NCBI GenBank assembly: GCA_046330955.1
Contig: JAXLRT010000009.1
Coordinates: 62,001-126,000 of the forward strand
Source of the DNA: JADJPO01 sp046330955
GTDB lineage: Bacteria; Actinomycetota; Actinomycetes; Actinomycetales; Kineosporiaceae
DNA: 64,000 nucleotides
Direction: 5' to 3'
The notes under the pieces were generated by a model that was given only the letters and a program-made list of their open reading frames with translations, did no database searches and had not been told where the DNA came from. A program made the position numbers and the translations under genes. Every line of letters starts with the position of its first letter. Within the stretch, counting starts at the first letter, position 1. Below, in pieces: positions 16,471 to 24,916 of the stretch.

Positions 16471-16498
16471 GGACGCCGCCCGGCTGCCGAAAGGTTGT
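16471..16498 (-). promoter_or_regulatory. candidate ECF-type promoter for the sigma/anti-sigma operon
   Basis: On the minus strand ACAACC (16498-16493) and GCGTCC (16476-16471) are separated by 16 bases and lie just upstream of the ATG at 16462. ECF sigma factors typically use an AAC-containing -35 and a CGTC-like -10, and they often drive their own operon, so this is a plausible autoregulated promoter. No experimental support. Confidence 0.35.
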
Positions 16499-16541
16499 CA
16501 TCCATTCGATCATTGTCGAGGTGGCCTTGCCCGAGCCGGGT

Positions 16542-17054
16542 TCAGGCTGGGCGCGGCAGCTCCAGCGCGGCGGACAGGTGGCCCGGCGGCGTCCGGGGGC
16601 GTCGTGGTTCGCGGACGCCGGCGGTACCGCCACCCCAGTCGTTGTCCCCGCTGTCCCATCCCGGATCGTCCCCGGCGGACCCGACGCCCCAGGGGTTGTC
16701 CGCCCGGCGGCCCGGCGGGTCGAAGTAGCGCAGGACCCGGGAGACGCGCCTCGTCCGCGCCGGCCCGGAGCGCGGGGCGCCGACCTGCACCAGGTCGCCG
16801 TTGGCCATGGCCGTCGCCAGGGTGAGGGCGCCGCCGTCCACCATCGGCCAGGCCGCCTGCACCCGGATGTCGAGGATCTGCACCGCCTCGGCGGCCGAAC
16901 CGGCCTTGATGCGCACGCTGACGGCCAGGGTGTCGGCGCCGAGCATGCTGAACCGGTGACCCGAGCCCACCCGATCGGCCAGCACGTCGAACTGACGGCG
17001 ACCCGGCACCGCGGGCGCGACGGTGTAGTGCAGGGTGACCACGAACTTGGCCAT
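16542..17054 (-). CDS. hypothetical protein with small alpha/beta N-terminal domain
   Basis: A 170-residue cytosolic protein. The N-terminal 90 residues (AKFVVTLHYTVAPAVPGRRQ onward) look like a compact alternating strand/helix domain. The rest is a Pro/Gly/Asp-rich, probably disordered tail containing DDPGWDSGDNDWGGG. I do not recognise it and see no catalytic motif. It stands alone between the sigma operon and the Lrp-type regulator, both on the minus strand, with about 80 bp on either side. Confidence 0.6.
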   Translation of the reverse strand: MAKFVVTLHYTVAPAVPGRRQFDVLADRVGSGHRFSMLGADTLAVSVRIKAGSAAEAVQILDIRVQAAWPMVDGGALTLATAMANGDLVQVGAPRSGPARTRRVSRVLRYFDPPGRRADNPWGVGSAGDDPGWDSGDNDWGGGTAGVREPRRPRTPPGHLSAALELPRPA

Positions 17055-17133
17055 GACGACCCCCTCGTCGTGCGGCGTCGTCGTCCCACCGACGGGGCGC
17101 GGCGCCGTCCGGTTTCAGCGTCGCACGGGAACG

Positions 17134-17577
17134 TCAGCGACGCAGCACGTGGCGGAGTACCGGTCGGGTCTCCATGTTGGTGACCCCGGGCAGGATCCGA
17201 ATGGCCTGGACGGCCTCGGCCAGCTCGGCCTGGGTGCGGCACCGCACCCGGATCTCGTAGTCGATGCTGCCGGCCAGGTCGAGCACCTCGGTGATCGTCG
17301 GGATGGCTGCCAGACCGTCCTCGATCGGCTGCATGTCGGCGTCCACGGCCATGTGGACGTGGATCACGGCCTGCAGCGCCGGCGCCTCGATCGCAGGGTC
17401 GAGGATGGCGGTGTACCCGCGGATCACCCGTTCGGCCTCCAGCCGGCGTACGCGCTGGGTGACCGCATTGGCCGACAGGCCGACGGCCTGACCGAGGTCG
17501 CGGTAGGACGCCCTGGCGTTTGTCCTCAACAGACGGAGGATTCGCTCGTCGGTGGCGTCGTAGCTGCGGTTACTCAT
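17134..17577 (-). CDS. Lrp/AsnC family transcriptional regulator
   Basis: A 147-residue regulator from the ATG at 17577 (a GTG at 17613 is possible). The N-terminal winged helix reads DERILRLLRTNARASYRDLG and GLSANAVTQRVRRLEAERVI; the C-terminal ligand-binding RAM domain follows, with VLDLAGSIDYEIRVRC. Lrp proteins bind amino acids or related small effectors. It is divergent from a DMT-family exporter 55 bp away, a common pairing in which the regulator controls the efflux gene. That functional link is inferred from position only. Confidence 0.9.
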   Translation of the reverse strand: MSNRSYDATDERILRLLRTNARASYRDLGQAVGLSANAVTQRVRRLEAERVIRGYTAILDPAIEAPALQAVIHVHMAVDADMQPIEDGLAAIPTITEVLDLAGSIDYEIRVRCRTQAELAEAVQAIRILPGVTNMETRPVLRHVLRR

Positions 17578-17631
17578 CGGTGCCTGGGTCACGAGTTCAT
17601 TCTCCCAGGCCACAGCGGCTGTGATGGATGC

Positions 17632-18657
17632 ATGAACACCGTCGGCACCGTCCTCGACCGCTTCCCCCGGCCGCGTACCGTCGTCACCGAACCGATCGGG
17701 ACGACGCCGCGCGCCGCCGGTGAGCCGCGCCGCGACCGGAGTTGGCTGGCCGTCGCCGGGTTACTGCTGGTGACCGTGGCCTGGGGTTCGACGTTCGTGT
17801 TGCTCGACCAGGCGACGCAGCGGATCCCGGCGGCCGACTACCTCGCGGTGCGGTTCGGGCTGGCCGCGTTGGTGCTGGCCACGCTGCGCCCGCGCGGGCT
17901 GGGGGCCATGCCGCGGGAGCTCGCGCTGAAGGGCGTGGTGATCGGTGCGCTGTTCGGTGGCGGCAACCTGCTGCTCACCATGGGCCTGAGCTACACCACC
18001 GCCTCGGTGAGCGCTTTCGTCACGGGCATGTACGTGGTGTTCACGCCGCTGCTCGCCGCGCTGGTGCTGCGCCAGCGGCTGGCCGGTCGGGTGTGGGCGG
18101 CGACCGGACTGGCCATGGCCGGGCTGGGCGTGATGACGCTGCGCCTGGACGGCGGTGCGTTGCTGGGGCGCGGCGAACTGATCACGCTGGTGGCGGCGCT
18201 GATCTGCGCGGGGCAGATCGTGGCGCTGGGCGCCTGGTCGGACTCGCGCTTCGTGGTCGAGCTCGCGGTGATCCAGTCTGCGGTGACCGCGCTGATCTGT
18301 GGCGTGTTCGCGCTGCCGGGCGGGATCACGCTGCCCACCGGACGTTCGGAGTGGACCGCCATGATCTACATGGCGGTGGTGGTGGGCGCGGTGACGATGC
18401 TGCTGCAGACCTGGGCGCAGGCCCACCTGCACCCGGCGCGGGCCGCGATCGTGATGACCTTCGAGCCGGTGTGGGCCGCGGTCTTCGCCGTCCTCCTCGG
18501 CGGCGAGACGCTGGGCTGGCGATTCGCCCTCGGGGCCGGTGCGGTGCTCGCGGCGATGTACCTGTGTGAGCGGGCGCCGTCCGAGGCGTCTGCCGGGGAC
18601 GGCGTGGTCAACGGGGCTGACGCCCCGATGGGTGAGGCTGGGCGCTGGGTCAGCTGA
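17632..18657 (+). CDS. EamA/DMT-family transporter
   Basis: A 341-residue inner-membrane protein of the drug/metabolite transporter superfamily with two EamA repeats and about ten membrane helices after a 40-residue cytosolic N terminus. The first repeat contains VAWGSTFVLLDQA and LAVRFGLAALVLATL; the second ends EPVWAAVFAVLLGGETLGW, the conserved Glu-Pro of EamA proteins. Such proteins usually export amino acids or related metabolites. It is transcribed away from the Lrp-type regulator. Its 3' end overlaps the convergent SpoU-type gene by eight bases. Confidence 0.9.
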   Translation: MNTVGTVLDRFPRPRTVVTEPIGTTPRAAGEPRRDRSWLAVAGLLLVTVAWGSTFVLLDQATQRIPAADYLAVRFGLAALVLATLRPRGLGAMPRELALKGVVIGALFGGGNLLLTMGLSYTTASVSAFVTGMYVVFTPLLAALVLRQRLAGRVWAATGLAMAGLGVMTLRLDGGALLGRGELITLVAALICAGQIVALGAWSDSRFVVELAVIQSAVTALICGVFALPGGITLPTGRSEWTAMIYMAVVVGAVTMLLQTWAQAHLHPARAAIVMTFEPVWAAVFAVLLGGETLGWRFALGAGAVLAAMYLCERAPSEASAGDGVVNGADAPMGEAGRWVS

Positions 18658-19285
18658 CGGCGTGCCGACGGATCCAGGCGTGCATCGCGATCGCGGCGGC
18701 GGCCGCGGCGTTGATCGAGCGCGTCGAACCGAACTGCGCGATCGAGAGGACGTCGCGGCAGGCCGTCCGGGTGGGTTCGGACAGGCCCGGACCCTCCTGG
18801 CCGAAGACCAGCACGCAGCGCCGCGGTAGGTCATAGGTCTCCAGCGGGACGGCGCCGGGCAGGTTGTCGATGCCGATCACCGGCAGGTGCTGGGTGGCCG
18901 CCCACGCCACGAGATCGGCGGCGTCCGGGTGGTGCACGACGTCCAGGTATGCATCGGTGACCATCGCGCCGCGGCGGTTCCAGCGGCGACGTCCCACGAT
19001 GTGAACCCCGGCGGTGTTGAACGCGTTGGCGGTGCGGACGACGGAGCCGATGTTCAGATCGTGCGCCCAGTTCTCGACGGCCACGTGGAACGGGTGGGCT
19101 CTGGCGGCCAGGTCGGCCCGGATCGCCTCGATGCTCCAGTAGCGGTAGTGGTCGACGACATTGCGCCGGTCGCCGTTGCGCAACAGCTCGGGGTCGTATC
19201 TCGGGTCGTCCGGCCAAATCCCGGGCCAGGGCCCGACACCCACGGTGTCCACGTACGCTGTCCGAGTGCTCACGGATGCCATCAT
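18650..19285 (-). CDS. SpoU/TrmH family RNA methyltransferase
   Basis: A 211-residue SPOUT methyltransferase that probably 2'-O-methylates a tRNA or rRNA ribose. The three family motifs are clear: NIGSVVRTANAFNTAG, LVFGQEGPGLSEPT and IAQFGSTRSINAAAAAAIAM, which form the trefoil-knot SAM site. The exact RNA target cannot be told. The start is uncertain: ATGs at 19285 and 19282 and a GTG at 19273 overlap the divergent DedA start, so one of the two genes must start further in. Confidence 0.88.
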   Translation of the reverse strand: MMASVSTRTAYVDTVGVGPWPGIWPDDPRYDPELLRNGDRRNVVDHYRYWSIEAIRADLAARAHPFHVAVENWAHDLNIGSVVRTANAFNTAGVHIVGRRRWNRRGAMVTDAYLDVVHHPDAADLVAWAATQHLPVIGIDNLPGAVPLETYDLPRRCVLVFGQEGPGLSEPTRTACRDVLSIAQFGSTRSINAAAAAAIAMHAWIRRHAVS

Positions 19286-19931
19286 GCTCGGTCAGTCCCT
19301 CGCCCTCGGCCCGTCCTGGCTGAACCCCGACACCCTGCTGGACGCGCTGGGCGCCTGGGCACTGTGGGGCGCCACGGCGATCATCTTCGCCGAATGTGGC
19401 CTGCTGATCGGCTTCTTCCTGCCCGGCGACTCGTTGTTGTTCACCGTGGGCATGCTGATCACCACCGGGGTGATCCACCACTCGCTGTGGCTGGCCTGCC
19501 TGGTGCTCACCGTGGCGGCGTTCGCGGGCAACGTGGTGGGGTACCGGATCGGATACCTCACCGGGCCGGCGATCTTCAAGAAGCAGGATTCGCGGCTCTT
19601 CCGACGCGAGTACGTCGACAAGACCGTCGAGTTCTTCGACCGCTACGGCAACCGGGCCATCGTGCTGGCCCGCTTCGTGCCGATCGTGCGCACCTTCATC
19701 ACCGTCATGGCCGGCGTTGGCAAGATGGAACAGCGGCGCTACTTCATCTACAGCGGCATCGGTGCCGTGCTCTGGGCCTGCGGCGTCACCCTGCTCGGCG
19801 CCGCCCTGGGACAGGTGGACCTGGTGCGCAAGCACATCGAGATCATCCTGCTCGCGATCGTCGGCATCTCCGTGATCCCGGTGGCCGTCGAGGTCCTGCG
19901 CGAACGCGCCAAGTCCCGCCGCGCCGCCTGA
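19266..19931 (+). CDS. DedA family membrane protein
   Basis: About 221 residues (GTG 19266; ATG 19284 gives 215). It has several membrane helices and the DedA/VTT (SNARE-associated) signatures: FAECGLLIGFFLPGDSLLF, GNVVGYRIGYLTG with a following re-entrant helix, and the ARFVPIVRTFITVMAG motif with its essential arginines. DedA proteins help flip lipid carriers such as undecaprenyl phosphate or phospholipids and support membrane homeostasis. Divergent and slightly overlapping with the methyltransferase gene; repeat copy B follows 34 bp after the stop. Confidence 0.9.
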   Translation: MLTDAIMLGQSLALGPSWLNPDTLLDALGAWALWGATAIIFAECGLLIGFFLPGDSLLFTVGMLITTGVIHHSLWLACLVLTVAAFAGNVVGYRIGYLTGPAIFKKQDSRLFRREYVDKTVEFFDRYGNRAIVLARFVPIVRTFITVMAGVGKMEQRRYFIYSGIGAVLWACGVTLLGAALGQVDLVRKHIEIILLAIVGISVIPVAVEVLRERAKSRRAA

Positions 19932-19964
19932 CCCTTGCACCTGCGCCCCCCTACGCCCCCAACA

Positions 19965-20066
19965 AACCCGCTCATGCTCCGCTGATGACCGGTCATGCTC
20001 CGCGGATGACGCCTCTGGGGCCGGTTTGGCCCTGGCTCGGCGTCACCTGCGGAGCATGAGCGGGTT
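19965..20066 (+). repeat. 102-bp palindromic repeat element, copy B
   Basis: Same architecture and orientation as copy A: AACCCGCTCATGCTCCGC, a second half-site GTCATGCTCCGC, a divergent core, then CACCTGCGGAGCATGAGC and GGGTT. The inner stem GACGCC/GGCGTC extends the fold. The 3' end of the minus-strand gene 19993-21114 lies inside it, so the last ~25 codons of that gene are repeat sequence. Confidence 0.85.
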
Positions 20067-21114
20067 GGGTTCGGCCGGTGAAGGTGCGGCGGCGGGACAG
20101 CGTCCGGTTGAGGTGGCCGGCGAGCTCGAGCGCGCGAGAGGAGCTGCGGACGTCGCCCGCCTCCCACCGCACCACGTCGGCGCCGAGCCGGCGAATCCCC
20201 TGTTCACGATGGCGCTCGGCGGCGATCAGGTCGGCCAACGCGGTGGTGTCTGCCCCGGCCCGTTCGGCCATGGCCAGCAGCGACTTGATTCGGCCATCCG
20301 ATTCGCCGGCCACCCCGCCTGGCCACCAGCAGTCGACCCGTCCGACGAACGTGCCTGCCGGGGTGAGGATCTCGATCTGCCAGAGCGGTTGTGCCACCGC
20401 GCAGTCGTGGAAGGCCCACGCCGACCAGGACTCCAGCGGTGTCTCGCGCCGTGAGCTGGACAGCCCGGCGATCGTGCGAGCCCGGACGACGCCCGGCCAG
20501 CCGCGCTGCCGGTACAGCGCGATGAACAGGTCATTGGTCGACAGGCCGTGCAGGCGTTGAGCGGCATCGGCCATCGCCAGCCCATCGTGCGGGGGCAGTG
20601 TGCGCAGACAGTCGGCCACGGTGCGCGACAGCGTGGTCACCGGAATGCCGTGCGCGTCGGCGGTGATCTCGTCGTCCGGGCAGGGTGCCACCAGGACGTG
20701 CAGCCCGTCGCGTTGTCGGGTCGGCCCGTCTGTGGTCGTCACCGCCAACGGCGGCCAGCCACCCCACGGCTCCGGCAGCCCCCACAACCGGGCCGCGTGG
20801 GCGTGGCTGACGATCACGTCGCGGCGCAGGGCCTGGACGACGGCCACCGCCTCGGCGTCCAAGGGGTTCAGGCCCGGTGGTGCCAGGACGCCGCGCCGCA
20901 GCGTGACGAGCCGTCCGTTGTGCACCTGGCGGGTGATCTCGTGATCGGTGGCTCCGTCGTCGCGCAGCTCGGCGCGGGTACGGATCGGCAGCGGCTCAAC
21001 CGGGCCGGACAGGGGCGTGAGGTGGCGGATGCGAGCGGTCATGCCTGGACGGTGACGGTGAACCCCGAGCCGGCGCACGTCGTCCGGAGTGGCCTGTGGA
21101 CGATGGGACGTCAC
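19993..21114 (-). CDS. AbiEi antitoxin-like / DUF559-like nuclease-fold protein
   Basis: Up to 373 residues (other start: ATG 21042, 349 residues). The N-terminal winged-helix part (AELRDDGATDHEITRQVHNG, then RLVTLRRGVLAPP) resembles the AbiEi antitoxin domain of type IV toxin-antitoxin systems. The C-terminal part looks like a Vsr/DUF559-type PD-(D/E)XK fold: FVGRVDCWWPGG with an Asp, GESDGRIKSLL with Glu, Asp and Lys, and ERHREQGIRRLGADVVRWE. No AbiEii toxin gene is next to it. Inverted copies of the 102-bp repeat flank it (19965-20066 and 21178-21279), and its C terminus runs into one. Such stand-alone fusion genes are frequent in actinobacteria; their role is unknown. Confidence 0.75.
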   Translation of the reverse strand: MTSHRPQATPDDVRRLGVHRHRPGMTARIRHLTPLSGPVEPLPIRTRAELRDDGATDHEITRQVHNGRLVTLRRGVLAPPGLNPLDAEAVAVVQALRRDVIVSHAHAARLWGLPEPWGGWPPLAVTTTDGPTRQRDGLHVLVAPCPDDEITADAHGIPVTTLSRTVADCLRTLPPHDGLAMADAAQRLHGLSTNDLFIALYRQRGWPGVVRARTIAGLSSSRRETPLESWSAWAFHDCAVAQPLWQIEILTPAGTFVGRVDCWWPGGVAGESDGRIKSLLAMAERAGADTTALADLIAAERHREQGIRRLGADVVRWEAGDVRSSSRALELAGHLNRTLSRRRTFTGRTQPAHAPQVTPSQGQTGPRGVIRGA

Positions 21115-21177
21115 CGATCGTCTGGGGACGGATTCTCGCCGTCGTTGCGAGCCCTGGCGCTCCGCGAACCACCCCGC

Positions 21178-21279
21178 AACCCGCTCATGCTCCGCGGGTG
21201 ACAGCTCACGGGCCGAAATCGGCCCGATTTCGCGTCACCAGCGGAGCATGAGCGGTCAGCTGCGGAGCATGAGCGGGTT
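21178..21279 (-). repeat. 102-bp palindromic repeat element, copy C
   Basis: Exactly 102 bp, in the opposite orientation to copies A and B: one half-site on the left (AACCCGCTCATGCTCCGC) and two on the right (AGCGGAGCATGAGCGG, then GCGGAGCATGAGCGGGTT). The core contains its own palindrome around ATCGGCCCGAT. It lies between the AbiEi-like gene and the end of the dehydrogenase gene of the catabolic operon. Confidence 0.85.
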
Positions 21280-21290
21280 TGGTGGGCTGG

Positions 21291-22724
21291 TCAGCGGGTG
21301 ATCTGCATGACGACGGCCTTGGGTTCGGTGAAGAACTCGCGGCTGAAGTTGCCGCCCTCGCGGCCGACGCCAGAGTCGCCGACGCCGCCGAAAGGGGTGC
21401 GCAGGTCGCGGATGAAGAAGCAGTTCACCCAGACCGTTCCCGCCCGAAGCTGCGAGCTGACCCGGTGCGCGCGGGAGAGGTTCTCGGTGAACACCATCGC
21501 GTTCAACCCGTACCGGGTGTCGTTGGCCATCCGGACGGCGTCTGCTTCGTCGGTGAAGCGGTTGACGATGCAGACCGGGCCGAAGATCTCCTCGCAGTAC
21601 GGCGCGGCGTCCAGGGCCAGGCCGTCGGCGATGGTCGGGCGCACCACCCAGGAGCCGTCGGTCGCGACGCCCCCGGTGTAGATGTGGCCGCCCAGCTCCT
21701 CGATCTGGGCGACGTAGCCGGTGACCTTGTCGAAGTGCTTCTTCGACGACAGCGCCGAGAACTTCGTGCCGGGCGCCAGCGGGTCACCGATCTGCAGCGC
21801 TTCTGCCGCGGCGACGAACCGCTTCATGAACTCGTCGTAGATGCCGTCCTGCACGAGCAGCCGCGAGCCGGCCAGGCAGATCTGACCCGCGTTGCGGAAG
21901 ATCGCCTCGACGGCCCAGTACACGGCGTTGTCGAGGTCGGCGTCCTCGAACACGATGTTCGCGCCCTTGCCGCCCAGCTCGAGCGACACCGGGGCCAGAT
22001 GCGTTGCCGCGGAAGCCATCACCAGCTTGCCGGTGGTCGACGAGCCGGTGAAGGTGACCCGGTCGACGTCCCAGTCCGCGGTCAGCGCCGACCCGGCGGG
22101 CGCGCCGTGCCCGTTGAGCACGTTCAGCACCCCGGGCGGGAAGCCCACCTCGGCGGCCAATCGGCCCAGGTGCGTGACGGACGCCGGGGTGTCCTCGGAC
22201 GGCTTGATGATGCAGGTGTTCCCCCAGGCGATGGCCGGGGCGATCTTCCAGGACGCCATCATCAGCGGGAAGTTCCACGGTGAGATGGCCGCGACCACCC
22301 CGGCCGGACCGAACTCGCTGTAACAGTGGTGGCCCGAGTCCATCGGGAACACCTCACCGCAGTGGTCACGCTGGTGGTCGGCGAAGAACCGGAAGTTCCA
22401 GACCGAGCGCGCCACATCGTGTTTGGCCTGCTCGAACGGCTTGGCCATGTTGGTGGAGTCGTAGCCGGCGAGCTCGTCGACCTTCTCCTCCATCCGGTCG
22501 GCGAGCTTGTGGATCCAGCCTGCGCGCTCGGCGCGACCCATCCGTGGCCACGGGCCGGAGTCGAATGCCGTGCGCGCACTCGCCACCGCACGGCGGGCAT
22601 CCTCGGCACCACCCTCGGCGGCTTGCGCCCAGACCTCGCGGGTCCACGGGTTGTAGACGTCGAAGCGGCCACCGTCGACCGACTCGACCTCGACGCCGTC
22701 GATGATGTGCCCGAAGAATTCCAC
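21291..22724 (-). CDS. dmpC/xylG: 2-hydroxymuconic semialdehyde dehydrogenase
   Basis: An NAD-dependent aldehyde dehydrogenase (477 residues) that oxidises 2-hydroxymuconic semialdehyde to 4-oxalocrotonate in catechol meta-cleavage. Family features in order: ISPWNFPLMMASWKIAPAIA, FTGSSTTGKLVM (nucleotide binding), SLELGGKGANIVFEDAD with the general-base Glu, GQICLAGSR with the catalytic Cys, and EEIFGPVCIVNRF. The assignment to this substrate rests on the operon: the tautomerase gene ends one base upstream, and the remaining meta-pathway genes follow in the same transcript. The start is a GTG at 22724. It is the last gene of the operon. Confidence 0.9.
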   Translation of the reverse strand: MEFFGHIIDGVEVESVDGGRFDVYNPWTREVWAQAAEGGAEDARRAVASARTAFDSGPWPRMGRAERAGWIHKLADRMEEKVDELAGYDSTNMAKPFEQAKHDVARSVWNFRFFADHQRDHCGEVFPMDSGHHCYSEFGPAGVVAAISPWNFPLMMASWKIAPAIAWGNTCIIKPSEDTPASVTHLGRLAAEVGFPPGVLNVLNGHGAPAGSALTADWDVDRVTFTGSSTTGKLVMASAATHLAPVSLELGGKGANIVFEDADLDNAVYWAVEAIFRNAGQICLAGSRLLVQDGIYDEFMKRFVAAAEALQIGDPLAPGTKFSALSSKKHFDKVTGYVAQIEELGGHIYTGGVATDGSWVVRPTIADGLALDAAPYCEEIFGPVCIVNRFTDEADAVRMANDTRYGLNAMVFTENLSRAHRVSSQLRAGTVWVNCFFIRDLRTPFGGVGDSGVGREGGNFSREFFTEPKAVVMQITR

Positions 22725-22725
22725 G

Positions 22726-22953
22726 TCAGCTCTTCCCCTCCGACGACGATTGCTGCGAAACCTGCTGTGCCCGTTCGGCCAGGGTCACACCACCCGCCGA
22801 CCAGTGCGTCGGCGGCACCTCCCGGACGACGACACGCACGTTCGCGTCCGGCGCACCCACGGCGCGCACCACCGCCTCGTGCACCTCGCGCATCAGCGCG
22901 CGGATCTGCTCGGGAGTGCGACCGGTCGCCAGGGTCACCTCGACCAGGGGCAT
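22726..22953 (-). CDS. dmpI/xylH: 4-oxalocrotonate tautomerase
   Basis: A 75-residue member of the tautomerase superfamily that converts the enol form of 4-oxalocrotonate to its keto form. The mature protein starts with the catalytic Pro1 (PLVEVTLATGRTPEQIRALM) and carries a conserved arginine in VRVVVREVPPTHWSAGG. The C-terminal tail is somewhat longer than in the 62-residue enzymes. The ATG at 22953 shares a base with the decarboxylase stop (TGATG), so translation is probably coupled. Confidence 0.88.
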   Translation of the reverse strand: MPLVEVTLATGRTPEQIRALMREVHEAVVRAVGAPDANVRVVVREVPPTHWSAGGVTLAERAQQVSQQSSSEGKS

Positions 22954-23774
22954 CAGGCGCTCGTTCCGGTGGCGGCCTCGGCAGCCGGACCACCGTTGAG
23001 GTAGACCGACCCCAACGACGTGAAGTGGCAGGCCACGCTCGACCCGGGCGGAGCGAACACGGCGTCCGTCATGCCGCCGGTCAGTACGATCCAGCCGGCC
23101 TCGAGCTTCTTGCCGCGCCGTCCGAGATCGTTGACCGCCAACGCGAGTGCCTCGGCGGGGTGACCCTGCACCGCGGCGCCGGTGGCCGAGTCGACGATCG
23201 CGCCGTCCACCTCGACCATCACCGCCTCCATCGCCAGGTCCAGGCCGTCGGCCGGCAACGCCACCGGGCCGGTGACGAACGCGCCCGACGAGGCGTTGTC
23301 GGCCACGACGTCCGGCAGGGTGAACGTGAAGTCGCGGTACCGGCTGTCGATCACCTCGGCGCCCCCGAGCACCACGTCGACCGCCGCGAGCGCCTGCGCC
23401 GCACTGACTCCCGGCCCCTCGAGGTCGCGAGCCATGACGAAGACGATCTCGGGTTCGATGCGCGGGTGGATCAGCTTGCCCTGCGGCACCGGCTCGCCGG
23501 CCGGCAGCAGCATGGCGTCGGTGAGCCAGGCCACCAGCGGGACGTCGATGCCCATCCGCTTCTGCTTGGCCCGGCTGGTCAGGCCGAGTTTGACCCCGAT
23601 CAGCTTCTCGCCCCGGGCCAACCGACGGCGCAACGTCTCGTCCTGCACCGCGTAGGCGGTGTCGTAGTCGAGCTCGGGCCACTCATCCGTGATCGGACCC
23701 CGGTCGTGCCGGTTGTCCTCACACTCGAGCAGAGCCGTTGCGGCCCGGTCGATGTCCCATCCGCTGCCGGCCAT
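22953..23774 (-). CDS. dmpH/xylI: 4-oxalocrotonate (2-oxo-3-hexenedioate) decarboxylase
   Basis: Decarboxylates 2-oxo-3-hexenedioate to 2-hydroxypenta-2,4-dienoate, with a divalent metal. The 273-residue protein has the FAH-like/MhpD fold: GVKLGLTSRAKQKRMGID, HPRIEPEIVFVMARDLEGPG with the metal-binding acids, EVIDSRYRDFTFTL and DVVADNASSGAFVTG. The ATG at 23774 is preferred to a TTG three bases upstream; it overlaps the aldolase stop as TGATG. In known systems it forms a complex with the hydratase, which here is encoded at the head of the same operon. Confidence 0.9.
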   Translation of the reverse strand: MAGSGWDIDRAATALLECEDNRHDRGPITDEWPELDYDTAYAVQDETLRRRLARGEKLIGVKLGLTSRAKQKRMGIDVPLVAWLTDAMLLPAGEPVPQGKLIHPRIEPEIVFVMARDLEGPGVSAAQALAAVDVVLGGAEVIDSRYRDFTFTLPDVVADNASSGAFVTGPVALPADGLDLAMEAVMVEVDGAIVDSATGAAVQGHPAEALALAVNDLGRRGKKLEAGWIVLTGGMTDAVFAPPGSSVACHFTSLGSVYLNGGPAAEAATGTSA

Positions 23775-24910
23775 CAACGCACTCCCATCCCGGCGAGATC
23801 GCCGAGTTCGGCTTCCTGCTTCAGCTGCAACGCGATATCGATGATCATGTCCTCCTGGCCGCCGACGTAGCCGGCCTCACCGACGCGCTGCAAGATCTGG
23901 TGTGCCGGAACGCCGTAGCGCTCCGCGGCCCGCTCGGCGTGCAGCAGGAAGCTCGAGTACACCCCGGCATACCCCTGGGTGATCGAGGACCGGTCCATCC
24001 AGGGCAGGCGCGGGATGAAGGGCCGGACGACGTCCTCGGCCGCCGAGAGCACCTCGCCGAGGTCGACCCCGGTACGAATGCCCATGCGCTCGAACGTTGC
24101 CGCCAGCACCTCGGTGGGGGAGTTGCCCGCCCCGGCGCCCAGGGCGCAGAGCGCGCCGTCGATCTGCTTGGCCCCGGCCTGGTAGGCCAGCACCGAGTTG
24201 GCGATACCCATCGACAGGTTCTGGTGGCCGTGGAAGCCGACCTGCGCCTCGTGGCCGATCTCGTTGATGACCGCGCGGATCCGCTCCTGAGCGGTCTCGA
24301 GTACCAGGGCACCGGCCGAGTCGACGACGTAGACGCACTGCGCGCCGGCGTCCACCATGATCCGGGCCTGCCGGGCGAGCTCGGCGGGTTCGGCCCGGTG
24401 CGAGAGCATCAGGAAGCCGACGGTCTCCATGCCGAGTTTGCGGGCCTCGCCGAAGTGCTGGATCGAGACGTCGGCCTCGGTGCAGTGGGTGGCGATCCGG
24501 GCCACCGAGGCACCGGCGTCGTGCGCCTGGTGCAGGTGGTGCACGGTGCCCAGCCCGGGCAGCATCAGGATCGCGATCTTGGCCTGTTTCGCTTCCTCCA
24601 CAGCGGCTTTGATCAGCTGCATCTCATCGACGCGGCTGAAGCCGTAGTTGAAGCTCGACCCGCCCAGGCCGTCACCGTGGCTGACCTCGATGACCTGCAC
24701 GCCGGCCTTGTCCAGGGCGTGGACGACGCCGCGCACCTGCTCCTCGGTGAACTGGTGCGACATGGCGTGCGAGCCGTCGCGCAGGGTGGAGTCGGTGATC
24801 CGCAGATCGCGCTCACCACCGGCCTTGGGGGTGTTGGCGAGCACCTCGGATTCGGTGACCTCGCGGGTGACGACGGGGGCGTCGTCCGGGTTGATGGTCA
24901 TGTCGCCCAT
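23774..24910 (-). CDS. dmpG/mhpE: 4-hydroxy-2-oxovalerate aldolase
   Basis: Splits 4-hydroxy-2-oxovalerate into pyruvate and acetaldehyde. The 378-residue protein is a HMGL-like TIM barrel with the metal site and catalytic segment in ITDSTLRDGSHAMSHQF, the substrate-loop EVSHGDGLGGSSFNYGFS, VVDSAGALV and the metal-ligand histidines of VGFHGHQNLSMGIAN. The C-terminal region matches the part that contacts the dehydrogenase partner in the channelling DmpFG complex. The partner gene lies six bases upstream on the same strand. Confidence 0.93.
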   Translation of the reverse strand: MGDMTINPDDAPVVTREVTESEVLANTPKAGGERDLRITDSTLRDGSHAMSHQFTEEQVRGVVHALDKAGVQVIEVSHGDGLGGSSFNYGFSRVDEMQLIKAAVEEAKQAKIAILMLPGLGTVHHLHQAHDAGASVARIATHCTEADVSIQHFGEARKLGMETVGFLMLSHRAEPAELARQARIMVDAGAQCVYVVDSAGALVLETAQERIRAVINEIGHEAQVGFHGHQNLSMGIANSVLAYQAGAKQIDGALCALGAGAGNSPTEVLAATFERMGIRTGVDLGEVLSAAEDVVRPFIPRLPWMDRSSITQGYAGVYSSFLLHAERAAERYGVPAHQILQRVGEAGYVGGQEDMIIDIALQLKQEAELGDLAGMGVR

Positions 24911-24916
24911 GGCGGC

